Shown here: positions 17,433-28,000 of the stretch, one piece after another
Layout: each line of letters opens with the position of its first letter
How positions within the stretch are numbered: position 1 is the stretch's first letter
NCBI GenBank assembly: GCA_964399955.1
Contig: CAYNST010000004.1
Location: 6,026-70,025 of the forward strand
Source of the DNA: CAYNST01 sp964399955
GTDB taxonomy: Bacteria; Pseudomonadota; Gammaproteobacteria; Pseudomonadales; Cellvibrionaceae
Length of the DNA: 64,000 nucleotides
Direction of reading: 5' to 3'
Translations under genes and position numbers: made by a program
Notes under the pieces: generated by a model
The model's database searches: none
Told to the model about the DNA's origin: nothing
What the model saw: only the letters and a program-made list of their open reading frames with translations

Positions 17433-18854
17433 ATGACTGATTCTGTAAATCCCAGTATTTTGGCATGGGTGGCCCTGCTCGGTTGGCCTATTGTGGCGTT
17501 TGTGCTGGTCAAAAAGTACGAAGTCCAGCGAGCAGTTATCTTGGCGATACTTATCCCATACCTTTTCCTGCCGTTGCGGGTAAAGCTGGATGTGCCCGGC
17601 TTGCCAGGTATTACCAAAGCCATCATCCCCGGAATCGCCATTGTCTTTGCATTGATGGCAGCCAAGCATAGATTCCTTGAACTGCCCAAGCCGCTGTTTC
17701 TCCGCGTGGTCCTGTTGCTGCTGTTTATCTTTCCGATACTGACATGGTTCACCAACCGCGAGGCACTGGTGTTGCCGGCAAAATTTATACCCGGCGAAGG
17801 CTTTCCGGATATTGTACACAACACGTTCATCAATTTTACTACAGTCTACGTGCCGTTCATGCTCGGCTACAAGTATCTCGCGCGTCCCGCAGACCATGAG
17901 CTGTTGGTGAGAATTATATTGACCTTTGGCCTGATCTATTCCGTATTTGTGCTGTGGGAGGTGCGTTTCAGTCCGCAGTTGCACCGCAATCTCTACGGCT
18001 TCTTCCCCCATGATTGGCGGCAGATGGTCAGGTACGGAGGGTTCCGGCCGGTAGTATTTCTGGGGCATGGATTGGTGGTGGCGCTTTATATGGCCTTGGC
18101 CTTGCTGTGCGCCTTCACGGTATGGAGAAACGCCGAACGCAAAAAAAAGGGCAAGGCACTGCTTTGTTTTCTGTACCTCTCGGGAGTGTTGTTCCTGTGC
18201 AAGAGTGCGGGCAGTTTGATCCTCTCTGTGCTGTTCTTGGGCCTGATCTGGTTTACCGGAAGGCGCTTACAGCTGAAGCTATTGAACTACCTGATGATCG
18301 TGGTGATCCTCTTCCCGGTGTTTCGCAGCTCGCCCTATTACCCAGACCAATGGCTGTATGAAACCGCCGCAAGCTTTGATGAAGATCGCGCTCAGTCGCT
18401 GGGGTATCGATTCAACATGGAGAACCAGTTGATTGAACGCACTGCCGAGAAAAGCCTGTTTGGCTGGGGGGGCTGGGGCCGCAACTTCATCTATCATGAG
18501 CGCACCGGCGAAAGCTTGATTGTTGTGGACGGCTTCTGGATCATCGCCTACAGCAAGTTTGGCTGGGTGGGTTACGTGGCGTTGTTCTGTCTCTATGCGT
18601 TCCCGGTGATGGTGCAGGCTCGCTTTGCCAAGCGCTCCAAAAAGCTCGAATTGTCGCCCTACACCCTTTGTCTGTGCTGCCTGTTGGCCTTGAACCTGAT
18701 GGACTCACTGGTCAACGCGTCCATGTCTATCTTTTCTGCTCTGATAGCCGGGGCAGTCTGGGCCAACGCGCATCTTCCCGCAGAAGCCCGGGCGAAGGTC
18801 ACAAAGAAGAAGCCTGTAGCGACTACTGAGGAAGCTGCTCCCCAGCCAGTCTGA
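17433..18854 (+). CDS. O-antigen ligase/Wzy-like polysaccharide polymerase
   Basis: Polytopic inner-membrane protein of 473 residues with about 10-12 hydrophobic segments, from ILAWVALLGWPIVAFVLV near the N-terminus to a segment near residue 440. The large periplasmic loop between the later segments contains SLGYRFNMENQLIERT and a Gly-Trp-rich FGWGGWGRNF (about 345-355), then VDGFWIIAYSKFGWVGYV, typical of the Wzy_C/O-antigen ligase family. It would polymerise repeat units in the periplasm. I chose ATG 17433 over the TTG four codons earlier; no strong ribosome-binding site is seen for either. The C-terminus is Lys/Ala-rich and cytosolic. Confidence 0.82.
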   Translation: MTDSVNPSILAWVALLGWPIVAFVLVKKYEVQRAVILAILIPYLFLPLRVKLDVPGLPGITKAIIPGIAIVFALMAAKHRFLELPKPLFLRVVLLLLFIFPILTWFTNREALVLPAKFIPGEGFPDIVHNTFINFTTVYVPFMLGYKYLARPADHELLVRIILTFGLIYSVFVLWEVRFSPQLHRNLYGFFPHDWRQMVRYGGFRPVVFLGHGLVVALYMALALLCAFTVWRNAERKKKGKALLCFLYLSGVLFLCKSAGSLILSVLFLGLIWFTGRRLQLKLLNYLMIVVILFPVFRSSPYYPDQWLYETAASFDEDRAQSLGYRFNMENQLIERTAEKSLFGWGGWGRNFIYHERTGESLIVVDGFWIIAYSKFGWVGYVALFCLYAFPVMVQARFAKRSKKLELSPYTLCLCCLLALNLMDSLVNASMSIFSALIAGAVWANAHLPAEARAKVTKKKPVATTEEAAPQPV

Positions 18855-19056
18855 AGTGCGGGCGCCAAGAGCATTGTCTGGTTGCCCGGAGTCGTGGTGT
18901 GGGGATTAGCCGCTGCACAAGGAGTGCTCTATCTATTGCCCGGGCGGCTAAGCTATAATGCCGCCCGCTCTAAGGGGCTGCCGGTGGTGCCTGTGGCGCG
19001 CCGGTCCCGCACCCCGGAAGGCCCGCATCTCTCACAATTTACGCTGTTGCAACCAT

Positions 19057-20433
19057 ATGGCTCAAGTAGGCACGTCAACCTCAGAACGCACAGGTTTAAG
19101 GAAAAAAATCCTTAGCGGTTCCATCTGGACGGTTGTCGGGTTCGGCTCTCATAAAGCCATGCAGCTGTTCTCCAATCTAATCCTGACCCGTTTGCTCTTT
19201 CCGGAAGCCTTTGGTTTGATGGCGATTGTCAACGTATTCATCAGTGGCATGTACATGCTGAGTGATATGGGCATCAAGCCGGCCATCATTCAGATGAATA
19301 AGTCAGGCGACATGAACTTCCTCAATACCGCCTGGACCATTCAGATCATCCGTGGTTTTGTGCTCTTCGCCTTGATGTGTCTGCTGGCTTACCCCGCCTC
19401 CCTGCTCTACGATGATCCTCGCCTGTTACCCCTGCTGATTTTTACCGGAGTCACCACGATCATCTCCGGCTTCAAATCCATTGGTACTCATCTGGCAGAC
19501 CGGGCGCTGATGGTCAAGCGCAGCATTGTGCTGAAGCTGGTCGGCCAGGGTGTGTCGGTGATCATCATGATCAGCCTGGCGCTGACCATCAATACCGCTT
19601 GGGCAATCGGCGTGGACCCGGTATGGGCGCTGGCCATCGGAACGGTGATGGGTGTGGTAGCGGAAGTGATCACCGGGTACATAATTTTACCCGGGCACAA
19701 GCACCAGTTGCGGTTCGACAAGCCCTCGGCGCTGGAGCTGTTCCATTTTGGCAAATGGATTTTTTGGGCCACCCTGTTTACCTATTTTGGCGGGCACGGC
19801 ATCCGCTCCATAGAAGGCATTTTTGTCGATATCAAGACCCTCGGCTTCATTACTATCGCCGCTACCCTGGCCTGGGCGATGGTAGAGCTGATTCAGCAGT
19901 TCCAGGCAAAGGTCATCTTTCCCACTCTGGCCATCTACCATCGGGAAGAGCCCTCACGCTTTGCCAGTGTCCTGGCGAGGATGCGCGTGCGAATCATGGT
20001 TCTGGCGGTGCCGATGTTTGCCACGGCGTCACTGCTGTCCAATATCATTATTGACTTCCTCTACGATGACCGCTATGCCATGGCTGGGCCTTTGCTGGCG
20101 CTGTTGGCCATCAATGGCGCAATCAGCACCCTGCCTATGCTGTATCAAAACGCACTTATGGCCCGGGGCGACACTCGCATGCATTTCATCCTGGTGATGC
20201 TGACTACGGTATTCCGCGTTGGTGGCATGGTGGCCGGCTTCTATCTGGGCGGCGTATTCGGCATGTTGATCGGTACGGGGGTGGGCAGCCTGCTGGTGTA
20301 TCTGTTTGTCGCGGTGGTGGCGAAGCGTCATGGCTGGTTGGCATGGAAATCGGATTTTGTGTCCATCGTGGCTATTATGGCGTTTGCCTATGTGTCCTAT
20401 TACCTCAATGTTGCCAACTGGCCGGTGGCATAG
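19057..20433 (+). CDS. Wzx-type polysaccharide flippase (MOP superfamily)
   Basis: 458 residues from ATG 19057 (MAQVGTSTSERTGLRKKIL). A longer frame back to 18958 gives an implausible Cys/Arg-rich extension. The segment GSIWTVVGFGSHKAMQLFSN and LTRLLFPEAFGLMAIVNVF is diagnostic of the polysaccharide transport branch of the multidrug/oligosaccharidyl-lipid/polysaccharide (MOP) exporters. About 12 membrane segments follow. It would flip the undecaprenyl-linked repeat unit across the inner membrane for the polymerase encoded just upstream. A gap of 202 bp separates it from the polymerase gene. Confidence 0.92.
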   Translation: MAQVGTSTSERTGLRKKILSGSIWTVVGFGSHKAMQLFSNLILTRLLFPEAFGLMAIVNVFISGMYMLSDMGIKPAIIQMNKSGDMNFLNTAWTIQIIRGFVLFALMCLLAYPASLLYDDPRLLPLLIFTGVTTIISGFKSIGTHLADRALMVKRSIVLKLVGQGVSVIIMISLALTINTAWAIGVDPVWALAIGTVMGVVAEVITGYIILPGHKHQLRFDKPSALELFHFGKWIFWATLFTYFGGHGIRSIEGIFVDIKTLGFITIAATLAWAMVELIQQFQAKVIFPTLAIYHREEPSRFASVLARMRVRIMVLAVPMFATASLLSNIIIDFLYDDRYAMAGPLLALLAINGAISTLPMLYQNALMARGDTRMHFILVMLTTVFRVGGMVAGFYLGGVFGMLIGTGVGSLLVYLFVAVVAKRHGWLAWKSDFVSIVAIMAFAYVSYYLNVANWPVA

Positions 20434-20726
20434 CCCAAGCTACCGGCTTCAGGGCGCCAGGGCGCGCAGGACGGTCGTCGATGGATGCGGTTAAAATGTG
20501 ATCGGGTCGGCAGGTTCCTTTTTCCGTTCGACCCGGGCAGTACCAGGCCTTGCCTGCCACCGTATAGGCAGCGTAAATTAGCCTGTTGGTGCTGTAATCA
20601 GTAATTTCACGCACATCTCCGGGCTTAATCTTTGCGCCCGCCTGTGCGGCTTTTTTGCCAACCCCTAGAGTGAATTGACTGCAGATGGTTTGCAGGCTCA
20701 GCCTCGTGTGAAATCAAGGAAACAAC

Positions 20727-21794
20727 GTGACAACCCCTGACGCACCTGTATTGCCCCAGCTTCCGCATCCCGTTTATTTCGTTTGTAAAAACCGGGATCA
20801 ATGGGGTGACCTCATGCAGGGGAAGGTACCACCCAGGCTGGAAGATCTGCACGATCGTTTTCGAGACGCGCGCGACTCCTGGTCGACTCAGCCCTACATA
20901 CAGTTAAAGCAGCGTGGTCTTGATGTGCACCTGGTTTCACAGCTGGTGCCGGGGCAGATCAACATTGTGACCTATGACCAGTTGATCATATCCGAGCACC
21001 CCTATAAAAGTTATGTGGTGTGCTGCCGGCACGACAGGGGCATTCCTCGCATCTGCGAGCAGACTATTGTGCAAAACAAGGACAACATCTTTGGGCCAAC
21101 CGATCACTATCTGCCGCATTGGCCGCAGCCGTTCATAGAGCCGCGCAACCCGGCGCGTGGCACGCGGGTAGAGCGGGTGTCATATAAAGGCCGCCTGCTC
21201 AATCTGGCTGAACCCTTTCGGTCGCCAGAGTTTCTGGCCAATTTGAAGTCGCAGGGCTTTGAACTGGTGGTCAGCCCCGAGGAGGATGCCGCCCGCGTGC
21301 GAGATTCCCGTGACTACTCTGATGTGGACGTAGTGTTGGCGGTGCGCAATTGCACCGAATACAACCTGTCCATCAAGCCTCCCAGCAAGCTGTTGAACTC
21401 CTGGATCTCCGGCTGCCCGGCGCTGGTAGGTCCGGAATCGGCGTTCCGGCAATTGCGCAACGGGCCCCTGGACTTCATTGAGGTTCGCTCCCCGGACGAG
21501 GTTATTGCCAGCCTCATCAAGCTTCGGGACAACCCCCAGTTGTATCAATCCATGGTTGATAACGGTCACAGCCGGGCAAAAGAGTTTTCGACGGACAGCA
21601 TCGCATTGCTTTGGCGCAACCTGCTGGCCGGCCCCATTGCTGAAGGTTATCAGCGCTGGACCAAGGCCAGTCCGCTGGAGCAAAAAGTGATGCGCCCGCT
21701 GCGCTTTGGCGTTCAGGCCGTGCAGCACCGGTTGGAGCGGCAACGCTTCAAAAAGCTGATCCACGAGGGGCCGCGCCTTTTCTCTAATCCTTGA
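20727..21794 (+). CDS. Glycosyltransferase-like protein (GT-B C-terminal domain)
   Basis: 355 residues, starting at GTG 20727 with AAGGA 7 nt upstream. The N-terminal part (VYFVCKNRDQWGDLMQGKVP, YIQLKQRGLDVHLVSQLVPG) and the C-terminal SIKPPSKLLNSWISGCPALV, ESAFRQLR and VRSPDEVIASLIKLRDNP indicate a GT-B enzyme with the nucleotide-sugar side in the C-domain. The family is not assigned with confidence. Position after the flippase and before an acyltransferase places it in the polysaccharide locus. A basic C-terminal helix (RFGVQAVQHRLERQRFKKL) may contact the membrane. Confidence 0.7.
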   Translation: MTTPDAPVLPQLPHPVYFVCKNRDQWGDLMQGKVPPRLEDLHDRFRDARDSWSTQPYIQLKQRGLDVHLVSQLVPGQINIVTYDQLIISEHPYKSYVVCCRHDRGIPRICEQTIVQNKDNIFGPTDHYLPHWPQPFIEPRNPARGTRVERVSYKGRLLNLAEPFRSPEFLANLKSQGFELVVSPEEDAARVRDSRDYSDVDVVLAVRNCTEYNLSIKPPSKLLNSWISGCPALVGPESAFRQLRNGPLDFIEVRSPDEVIASLIKLRDNPQLYQSMVDNGHSRAKEFSTDSIALLWRNLLAGPIAEGYQRWTKASPLEQKVMRPLRFGVQAVQHRLERQRFKKLIHEGPRLFSNP

Positions 21795-21856
21795 GCTTAT
21801 GAAGAGCGCATATCAGTTTGACGTTTTGTATAGCATTCTAGAAGTAGACAAAACCA

Positions 21857-22915
21857 ATGATTTCAAGTCGACAGGTTACGCAATTGCAATCACAAACTTC
21901 TGTGGCAGATGGCACGGAAGTGGTTGCAGGGCTGGTCACACGCCCTGTTTCGAAGGCTAGGATTGGCCGCAAGTTCGAGATTGACACGCTGCGTGGGCTG
22001 GCTTGCCTCATGCTGGTCGCCTACCACGTGGTGGGCTATTCGGCCAATAGTGGGTTGCGGTTGGAGTCCGGATTTCTACGGGATTTGAATGACCTGTTAA
22101 GTTATTTCCGCATGCCGCTGTTTACGGTGTTGTCCGGTTACGTCTACGCCTTGCGTCCATTCAATTCGAATGCGCTGGGCTTCGTGCAGGGCAAGGCCCG
22201 CAGACTGTTGCTGCCAATGCTGTTTGTTGGAACCCTGTTTGCAATAACCCAAAGCCTGGTTCCTGGCGCGAATGACACAGTAGACAACTGGTGGCTCCTG
22301 CACATTATTCCCTACGGGCACTACTGGTTCGTTGAGTCGCTGTTTTTGATTTTCATGCTGATCATGGCGCTGGAGTATTTTCAGTTGCTGCGGACGCCCC
22401 TTCAGGTAATTGCTGTTTTTGCACTGGCGGCACTGGCCTACACACATCATATTGGCACAGCCTATTTTTCCATATTGGGCGCAGTCTACTTGCTCCCTTA
22501 CTTTTTAGTGGGTCTGTTTGTATGCCGATTTGAAGTGCACAAACGGCTGCGCAGCCGCCTTGCCTGGTTGTTTTTACTTGGCCTTCTGGCGTACGCGGCC
22601 ACACTGGAAGTCACCCCTGCAGCAAAGTGGACGGCAGAGGCGCTTGTGCTTGGCGTATGTGGTTGCGTGGCGCTGCTGTCTACGCGATTCAGCCACTCCT
22701 GGCTGGCGCAGATCGGCCGCTATTCCTATGCCATTTTCCTGTTTCACGTATTCTTCACCGCCGGCTGTAGGATACTGCTCAGCCGCTTGGGCGTTGACGA
22801 CACCCTGTTGCAATTCTTAGCGGCGACCGTGCTGGGCTTGTCGGGGCCTATCGCGCTTGAACTGATACTACGGCAGTACCGTGTACCACGCTTGTTGTTT
22901 TTGGGGCAAAAATAG
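21857..22915 (+). CDS. Acyltransferase family 3 membrane protein
   Basis: 352-residue integral membrane O-acyltransferase. After about 40 polar residues, IDTLRGLACLMLVAYHVVGY carries the conserved Arg and catalytic His of the family at the first membrane helix. FRMPLFTVLSGYVYAL (about 85-100) and the late SYAIFLFHVFFTAG are also typical, with about 10 membrane segments in all. Members transfer acetyl or succinyl groups to extracytoplasmic polysaccharides, so it probably decorates the polymer made by the genes upstream. It is the last clear polysaccharide gene of the locus. Confidence 0.9.
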   Translation: MISSRQVTQLQSQTSVADGTEVVAGLVTRPVSKARIGRKFEIDTLRGLACLMLVAYHVVGYSANSGLRLESGFLRDLNDLLSYFRMPLFTVLSGYVYALRPFNSNALGFVQGKARRLLLPMLFVGTLFAITQSLVPGANDTVDNWWLLHIIPYGHYWFVESLFLIFMLIMALEYFQLLRTPLQVIAVFALAALAYTHHIGTAYFSILGAVYLLPYFLVGLFVCRFEVHKRLRSRLAWLFLLGLLAYAATLEVTPAAKWTAEALVLGVCGCVALLSTRFSHSWLAQIGRYSYAIFLFHVFFTAGCRILLSRLGVDDTLLQFLAATVLGLSGPIALELILRQYRVPRLLFLGQK

Positions 22916-23175
22916 GGCGCGCTGTTGAGGCGGGTCAGGTGCTGGGGCGGCCAAGTCGAACAAGCCAGCCCGTGCTATTGCGGCCCAAGCTCGACCGCAG
23001 CCGGGGTATGCACCCCAAGGTGAGTCGGGCGCTTTACGATTTTGCTCTTGCCTCCATCCTTTTGGCAATTTAAACAGTAACAATCATCATCTACCGGTTG
23101 AGCAGATACAGCCGGCCAAGGTGAGGGGGCGCCTATCCCACAAGCCTGTTTCACCAATCTGGAAGGAGTGGAGTC

Positions 23176-23697
23176 TTGCTGCAAATCTTTTTTGACGGTT
23201 GGCAGCCGATCATTCGTACCGGTGTGATTGGCGTGCTGGGCTATATCAGCATTGTTTTCCTGCTGCGGCTTTCCGGCAGGCGAACCCTGTCCAAGATGAA
23301 CGCTTTTGACTTCATTGTCACAATTGCGCTGGGTTCCACCCTGGCGACTGTGTTATTGAACAAGGATGTGTCTCTTGCGCAGGGCGTGCTCGCCTTTGCC
23401 GCACTCATTGGCATGCAATACCTGGTCACCTGGCTGTGCGCCCGCATGGACTGGGTGCGCAACGTGGTTACAGGCGAGCCGGCACTGCTGTTTTACCAGG
23501 GCAACTACTTGGGTGACGCCATGAAGAAGGCCCGGGTTGCCAAAAATGAAGTTCAGTCAGCGGTGCGCGCGGCGGGGTTAGAATCCATGGACGCGGTCAA
23601 GGCTGTGGTGATCGAAACCGACGGCACCTTCAACGTAGTCAAAAACGACGGCGAGGCAAAACGATCCAGCCTGGAGGGCCTGCTGCCGAGGGATTGA
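23176..23697 (+). CDS. DUF421 (YetF-like) membrane protein
   Basis: 173 residues from TTG 23176 behind GGAGTGGAG. Three membrane segments occupy about residues 12-100 (GVIGVLGYISIVFLLRLSG, DFIVTIALGSTLATVLL, VLAFAALIGMQYLVTWLC), with the family motif SGRRTLSKMNAFDFIVTIALG split across the first loop. The C-terminal soluble DUF421 domain (about 105-170) contains NEVQSAVRAAGLESMDAVKAV. The molecular function is unknown. It stands alone between the polysaccharide locus and sbcDC. Confidence 0.92.
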   Translation: MLQIFFDGWQPIIRTGVIGVLGYISIVFLLRLSGRRTLSKMNAFDFIVTIALGSTLATVLLNKDVSLAQGVLAFAALIGMQYLVTWLCARMDWVRNVVTGEPALLFYQGNYLGDAMKKARVAKNEVQSAVRAAGLESMDAVKAVVIETDGTFNVVKNDGEAKRSSLEGLLPRD

Positions 23698-23880
23698 GCC
23701 GCAGGAATGCCCATCTCCCCCCAACGCCGGCCCCGCTTGCTGGTTCGGTTTGAAAGTCGCCCCACTCAAACGCTGGTCAGACAACCAGTGTGGCAAGTGC
23801 GGGCAAACGTTGAATCTACTCGTCGATTGCCGCAAGATACCCCTTAACCCGCGTTCACCTATCATGGCACAGTGGCTCCC

Positions 23881-25023
23881 ATGCGATTCATTCACACCTC
23901 CGACTGGCATCTGGGTCGGCAGTTTCACAACGTCTCTTTGCTGGATGACCAGAAGCACGTACTGCAGCAGATAGTGGGTTATCTCCAGTCCGAACAGGCG
24001 GACGCCTTGGTGATAGCCGGAGACATTTACGACCGCTCCGTGCCGCCTGCCGCTGCAGTTGAGCTGCTGGATGAGGTGATCAATCACATATGCGAAGAGA
24101 CGGGATTGCCAATTCTGATCATCTCCGGCAATCATGACAGCGCAGAGCGCTTGAGCTTTGCCGCGCGACAACTCCAGCGGGCCGGAGTGCATATTTTTGC
24201 GGATCTGGAGCAGGTGACCCGACCGGTCAGCCTCTGCGGCCGCTCAGGTGTTGAGGCAGACTTCTACGGTATTCCCTACTGCGACCCCGAGCAGGTGCGC
24301 CACCAATTTGATACCCCCGTTGCCAACCATAACCAGGCGCACACATATCTGGTTGAGAAGATCAAGACAGCACACGCTACCAGCCGGCACCGCGTGTTGA
24401 TCAGCCACTGTTTTGTCGACGGGGCAGAGGAGTCCGAGTCCGAACGGCCCTTGGCCGTAGGCGGCGCAGACCGGGTGGACTACCAACCGATGAGCTGTTT
24501 TAGCTACGTGGCCCTAGGCCACCTGCACGGGCCCCAGCAGCGCGCCCTGGCACATATCCGCTATTCGGGTTCCATCCTCAAATACAGTTTCTCCGAGCAA
24601 CACCACAAAAAGGCCGCCACCTTGGTGGAGATTGATGCACAGGGGCAGGCGAGCACGCGTCAGTTGCCCCTGCAGCCTCTGCGCAACATGCGGGTGATCG
24701 AAGGTGAAATGGAGGAGGTGCTGGCGGCGGGAAGACTTGACCCGCATGCCGACGACTACCTTTTGGTGAGACTCACTGACCGCCATGCCATTCTGGACGC
24801 CATGGGCAAGCTGCGCCGTGTCTACCCCAACGTCCTGCACCTGGAGAAGCCGGGCATCATGACCGCAGGCGACAGTAACGGCCTCAGCCGGGAACGGCTG
24901 CAAAGGGGAGAGCTGGCCATGTTCCGTGACTTCTACCAGCAAATTGCCGGAGCAGCGCTGACGGATGCGCAGGACGAGGCGCTGCAGGCTCTGCTGGACA
25001 GGTTGCAGAGGGAAACCAAATGA
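23881..25023 (+). CDS. sbcD: SbcD nuclease subunit (Mre11-like phosphoesterase)
   Basis: Nuclease subunit of SbcCD, which cleaves hairpins and protein-blocked DNA ends. 380 residues from ATG 23881; a GTG three codons earlier is less likely. Metal ligands are visible: HTSDWHLGR (Asp8, His10), GDIYD (Asp48), SGNHDS (Asn84, His85), a later His in ISHCFVDG and GHLHGPQ. The capping domain follows from about 290. The stop overlaps the sbcC start (ATGA, 25020-25023), the usual translational coupling. The length fits the 380-410 residue family. Confidence 0.96.
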   Translation: MRFIHTSDWHLGRQFHNVSLLDDQKHVLQQIVGYLQSEQADALVIAGDIYDRSVPPAAAVELLDEVINHICEETGLPILIISGNHDSAERLSFAARQLQRAGVHIFADLEQVTRPVSLCGRSGVEADFYGIPYCDPEQVRHQFDTPVANHNQAHTYLVEKIKTAHATSRHRVLISHCFVDGAEESESERPLAVGGADRVDYQPMSCFSYVALGHLHGPQQRALAHIRYSGSILKYSFSEQHHKKAATLVEIDAQGQASTRQLPLQPLRNMRVIEGEMEEVLAAGRLDPHADDYLLVRLTDRHAILDAMGKLRRVYPNVLHLEKPGIMTAGDSNGLSRERLQRGELAMFRDFYQQIAGAALTDAQDEALQALLDRLQRETK

Positions 25024-28000
25024 GGCCGATCCGGCTGGAAATGCAGGCATTTGGCCCCTTTGCCGAGCCCGCCCGGGTGGACTTCACCGCGCTGGGCACC
25101 AACCCCCTGTTCCTGATCAACGGCCCCACCGGTGCCGGTAAAAGCTCGCTGTTGGATGCCATTTGCTTTGCACTTTACGGCCAGACCACCGGCAGCGAGC
25201 GGGACGCCTCGCAGATGCGCTGCGACTACGCCGACATCGACAGCCTAACGCAGGTCAGTTTGGAGTTCTCCCTGGGCGCGCAGGCCTATCGGGTGCTGCG
25301 GGTGCCTACCCAGGAACGCAGCAAGGCGCGCGGGGAGGGCACTACAACTCAGCAGACCTACGCCCAATTGTGGAAGCTGAATCCGGATGGCGCCGATGAT
25401 CAGCTACTGGTGGCCAAAAGCGCGCTGGAGGTGACACGCGAGGTGGAAACCCTGACCGGCCTCACGGTGGAGCAGTTTCGCCAGGTCATGGTTTTGCCGC
25501 AAGGCAAGTTTCGCGAGTTTTTGCTGGCGGACTCCCAGCAGCGCGAAGCCATTTTCAGCAAGCTGTTTCAAACGCAGATTTACAAACGGCTGGAGGATGC
25601 CCTCAAGGCCGAGGCGGCAGGTATTCGCAGGCAGGTGGAAGGCCTGCAGAACCAGATCACCGGCATACTGGAGGGCGCTGACTGCGCGTCGGAGGTGTTG
25701 CTGGCAGAAGAACTCGTCACCCTGCAGCCTCGGTTGGCGACGGCGGCAGAGCTGCGCCAGGCGAAACAGACACGGCTCGCCGAGGTGCAGCAACAACTGA
25801 CGTTGGCGAAAGGTCTGGCTCAGCGCTTCAACGCGCTGGCAGAGTCAGAGGCGCAGCATCGTGCTCATCAGGCCCGCGCTCCGCAGCTAGAGCAGGTTAA
25901 AGTTCGGCTGCAGCGGGCTCTGCGGGCTGACAAACTGCTGCCCCATCTGCAGCGCTGGCAGGAGGCGCTTGCCGAACAACAGAAGCTGCAGCAGCAAATT
26001 GCAAAAAGTCAGCAGGCACTGGATGCTCAAAAGCGCAGCCACACCCAGGCGTTGCTGCGGCTGCAAGAGGCTGAGCAAGGATCCGCCCAGGTAGAGACCT
26101 GGAAGCAGGAAGTTGCCGACCTGCACCGTTGGCGCCCATTGGTGAAAACGCTGGCGGACGCCCAGGGCCACGCGCAAAAGTGCCAGGCACAAGCGGCCGC
26201 CAGTGCTCAAAAACTGCAGACCAGCAGTGAACGGCTGACGAACTTGCGGACACGGGCAGAGCAATTGGATTCCGAGCGGGCTCGGCTTGGGCAGGCAATT
26301 GCCGCTCTGCCCGGCTGCGAGCAACAGTTGGAGGCATTGGTGCAGATGGGCAAGCTGCGCGCCCGGCTGGACGAGCGTTTGCAAGAGCAGGCGCAGTGGC
26401 AGAAAGCCTTGGCGGAGCGCCAGCAGGCAAAGGCCCGGTTGGCGCAACAATGCAGCGTGGCAGATCGCCAATTGAAGACACTGGAGCTGGATTGGCACCG
26501 CAATCAAGCGGCTGTGCTTGCGCGGGAGCTTGCGCCCGGCAACGCTTGCCCGGTGTGCGGCAGTACCTCCCACCCGCAACCTGCCAACCCCGTAGGCACG
26601 GGGTCTGAGGTCAACAAAGCTGTCATTCAGGCCGCCAAAGACGCGCTCACCGAGGTTCAGCAGCAGAAAGCCACGGCGGACAATCAGCTCATCGAGGCAG
26701 AAACCAACTTGACCAACGTGTCTGCGCTGATCGACGACCTGAAGCGGGAACTGGGTGCTGATTGCAGTACCAGCACCGAAGCATTCCGGGAACGTTGGAA
26801 GATTCAGGATGCCCTGCGCCAATCACTGCTGCAGCAATCCCTGCAGCTGAAACAAGCCGAGCAGGGCCAGGCTGCCTTGCGCGAGGAGTTGAAACAGCTT
26901 GAGCAGTCGCACGAGCAGCATATGCGCCAGGCGCAAGTGGATGAGCAGCAGCGGCTGCTTTCGCGGCAGGCCTGCGAACAAATAATGGCCCAGTTGCCCG
27001 AGCAGCATCGCGATGCCGGCATCCTCGATCAATCCATGCGGGCGCTTCAGCAGCAGATAGACGCCGCGACGCAAAAACTCGAACAGGCTCGCCAGGGTTT
27101 CACCGAGGTGGACCGCCTGTTGCTGCAAGCCGAATCCGCACTGACCGAGCAGCGCAAACTAAACCAGGAGCGCGCAACGGCCCGCGAGGTGGCTGAACAG
27201 CAATGGCTTACCAGCCTGACCAGCCAGGGGTTTGCTGACCAGGCCGACTATGATCGGGCTTGCTTGAATGACGCTGAACAAGAGCGCCTGAGTGCCGAGG
27301 TGACAGGGTACGCGGAAGAGAGCCTCAAACTTGAGGATCGGCTGACGCAGCAGCGCGAACAACTGGCCGCCGCAGAGCCGCCGGATCTTGCCTTGCTGCA
27401 GGATAGCTGCGCGCAAGCTACGGTTGAAGCTGAACAGGCTTCAGACGCTTGGCAACGGCTGGATAAACGCTGCGGAGAATTGGCCAAGGTGCAGCAAAAA
27501 CTCCAGGCAGCGCACGAGCAAAATGCCAGTCTGGAGGCTAAGTACCAGATTTACGGGACCTTGAGCGACGTCGCCGGCGGGCAGACGGGCAACAAGATCA
27601 GCCTGCAGCGGTTTGTGCTGAGTGTGCTGCTGGACGACGTGCTGCAGGAGGCCTCGCAGCGGCTCTACAGCATGAGCAAGGGCCGCTATCAACTGCTGCG
27701 CAAAGAAGACAAAACCAAGGGCAACCGGGCCTCGGGGCTGGAGTTGGAGGTAGACGACGCCTATACCGGTAAAGCCCGCGCAGTGGCCACCCTGTCCGGC
27801 GGGGAATCCTTCATGGCGGCATTGGCTCTGGCCCTGGGCCTGTCTGATGTGGTGCAGGCGTACGCCGGCGGCATTCGCCTGGAAACGCTGTTTATCGACG
27901 AGGGTTTTGGCAGCCTGGACCAGGAATCTCTGGATCTGGCCATTCGCACCCTGGTTGATCTGCAGGCCAGCGGTCGCATGATCGGCGTTATTTCACATGT

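Noticed and set aside
20405..20614. Minus-strand GTG frame with a partly protein-like sequence (LIYAAYTVAGKAWYCPG)
   Set aside because: The open stretch has no ATG start or ribosome-binding site, overlaps the flippase 3' end and has no known motif; it is not strong enough to call.
25887..26822. 311-codon open frame antisense to sbcC
   Set aside because: It mirrors the Gln/Leu-rich coiled-coil codons of sbcC and has no ribosome-binding site or family match.
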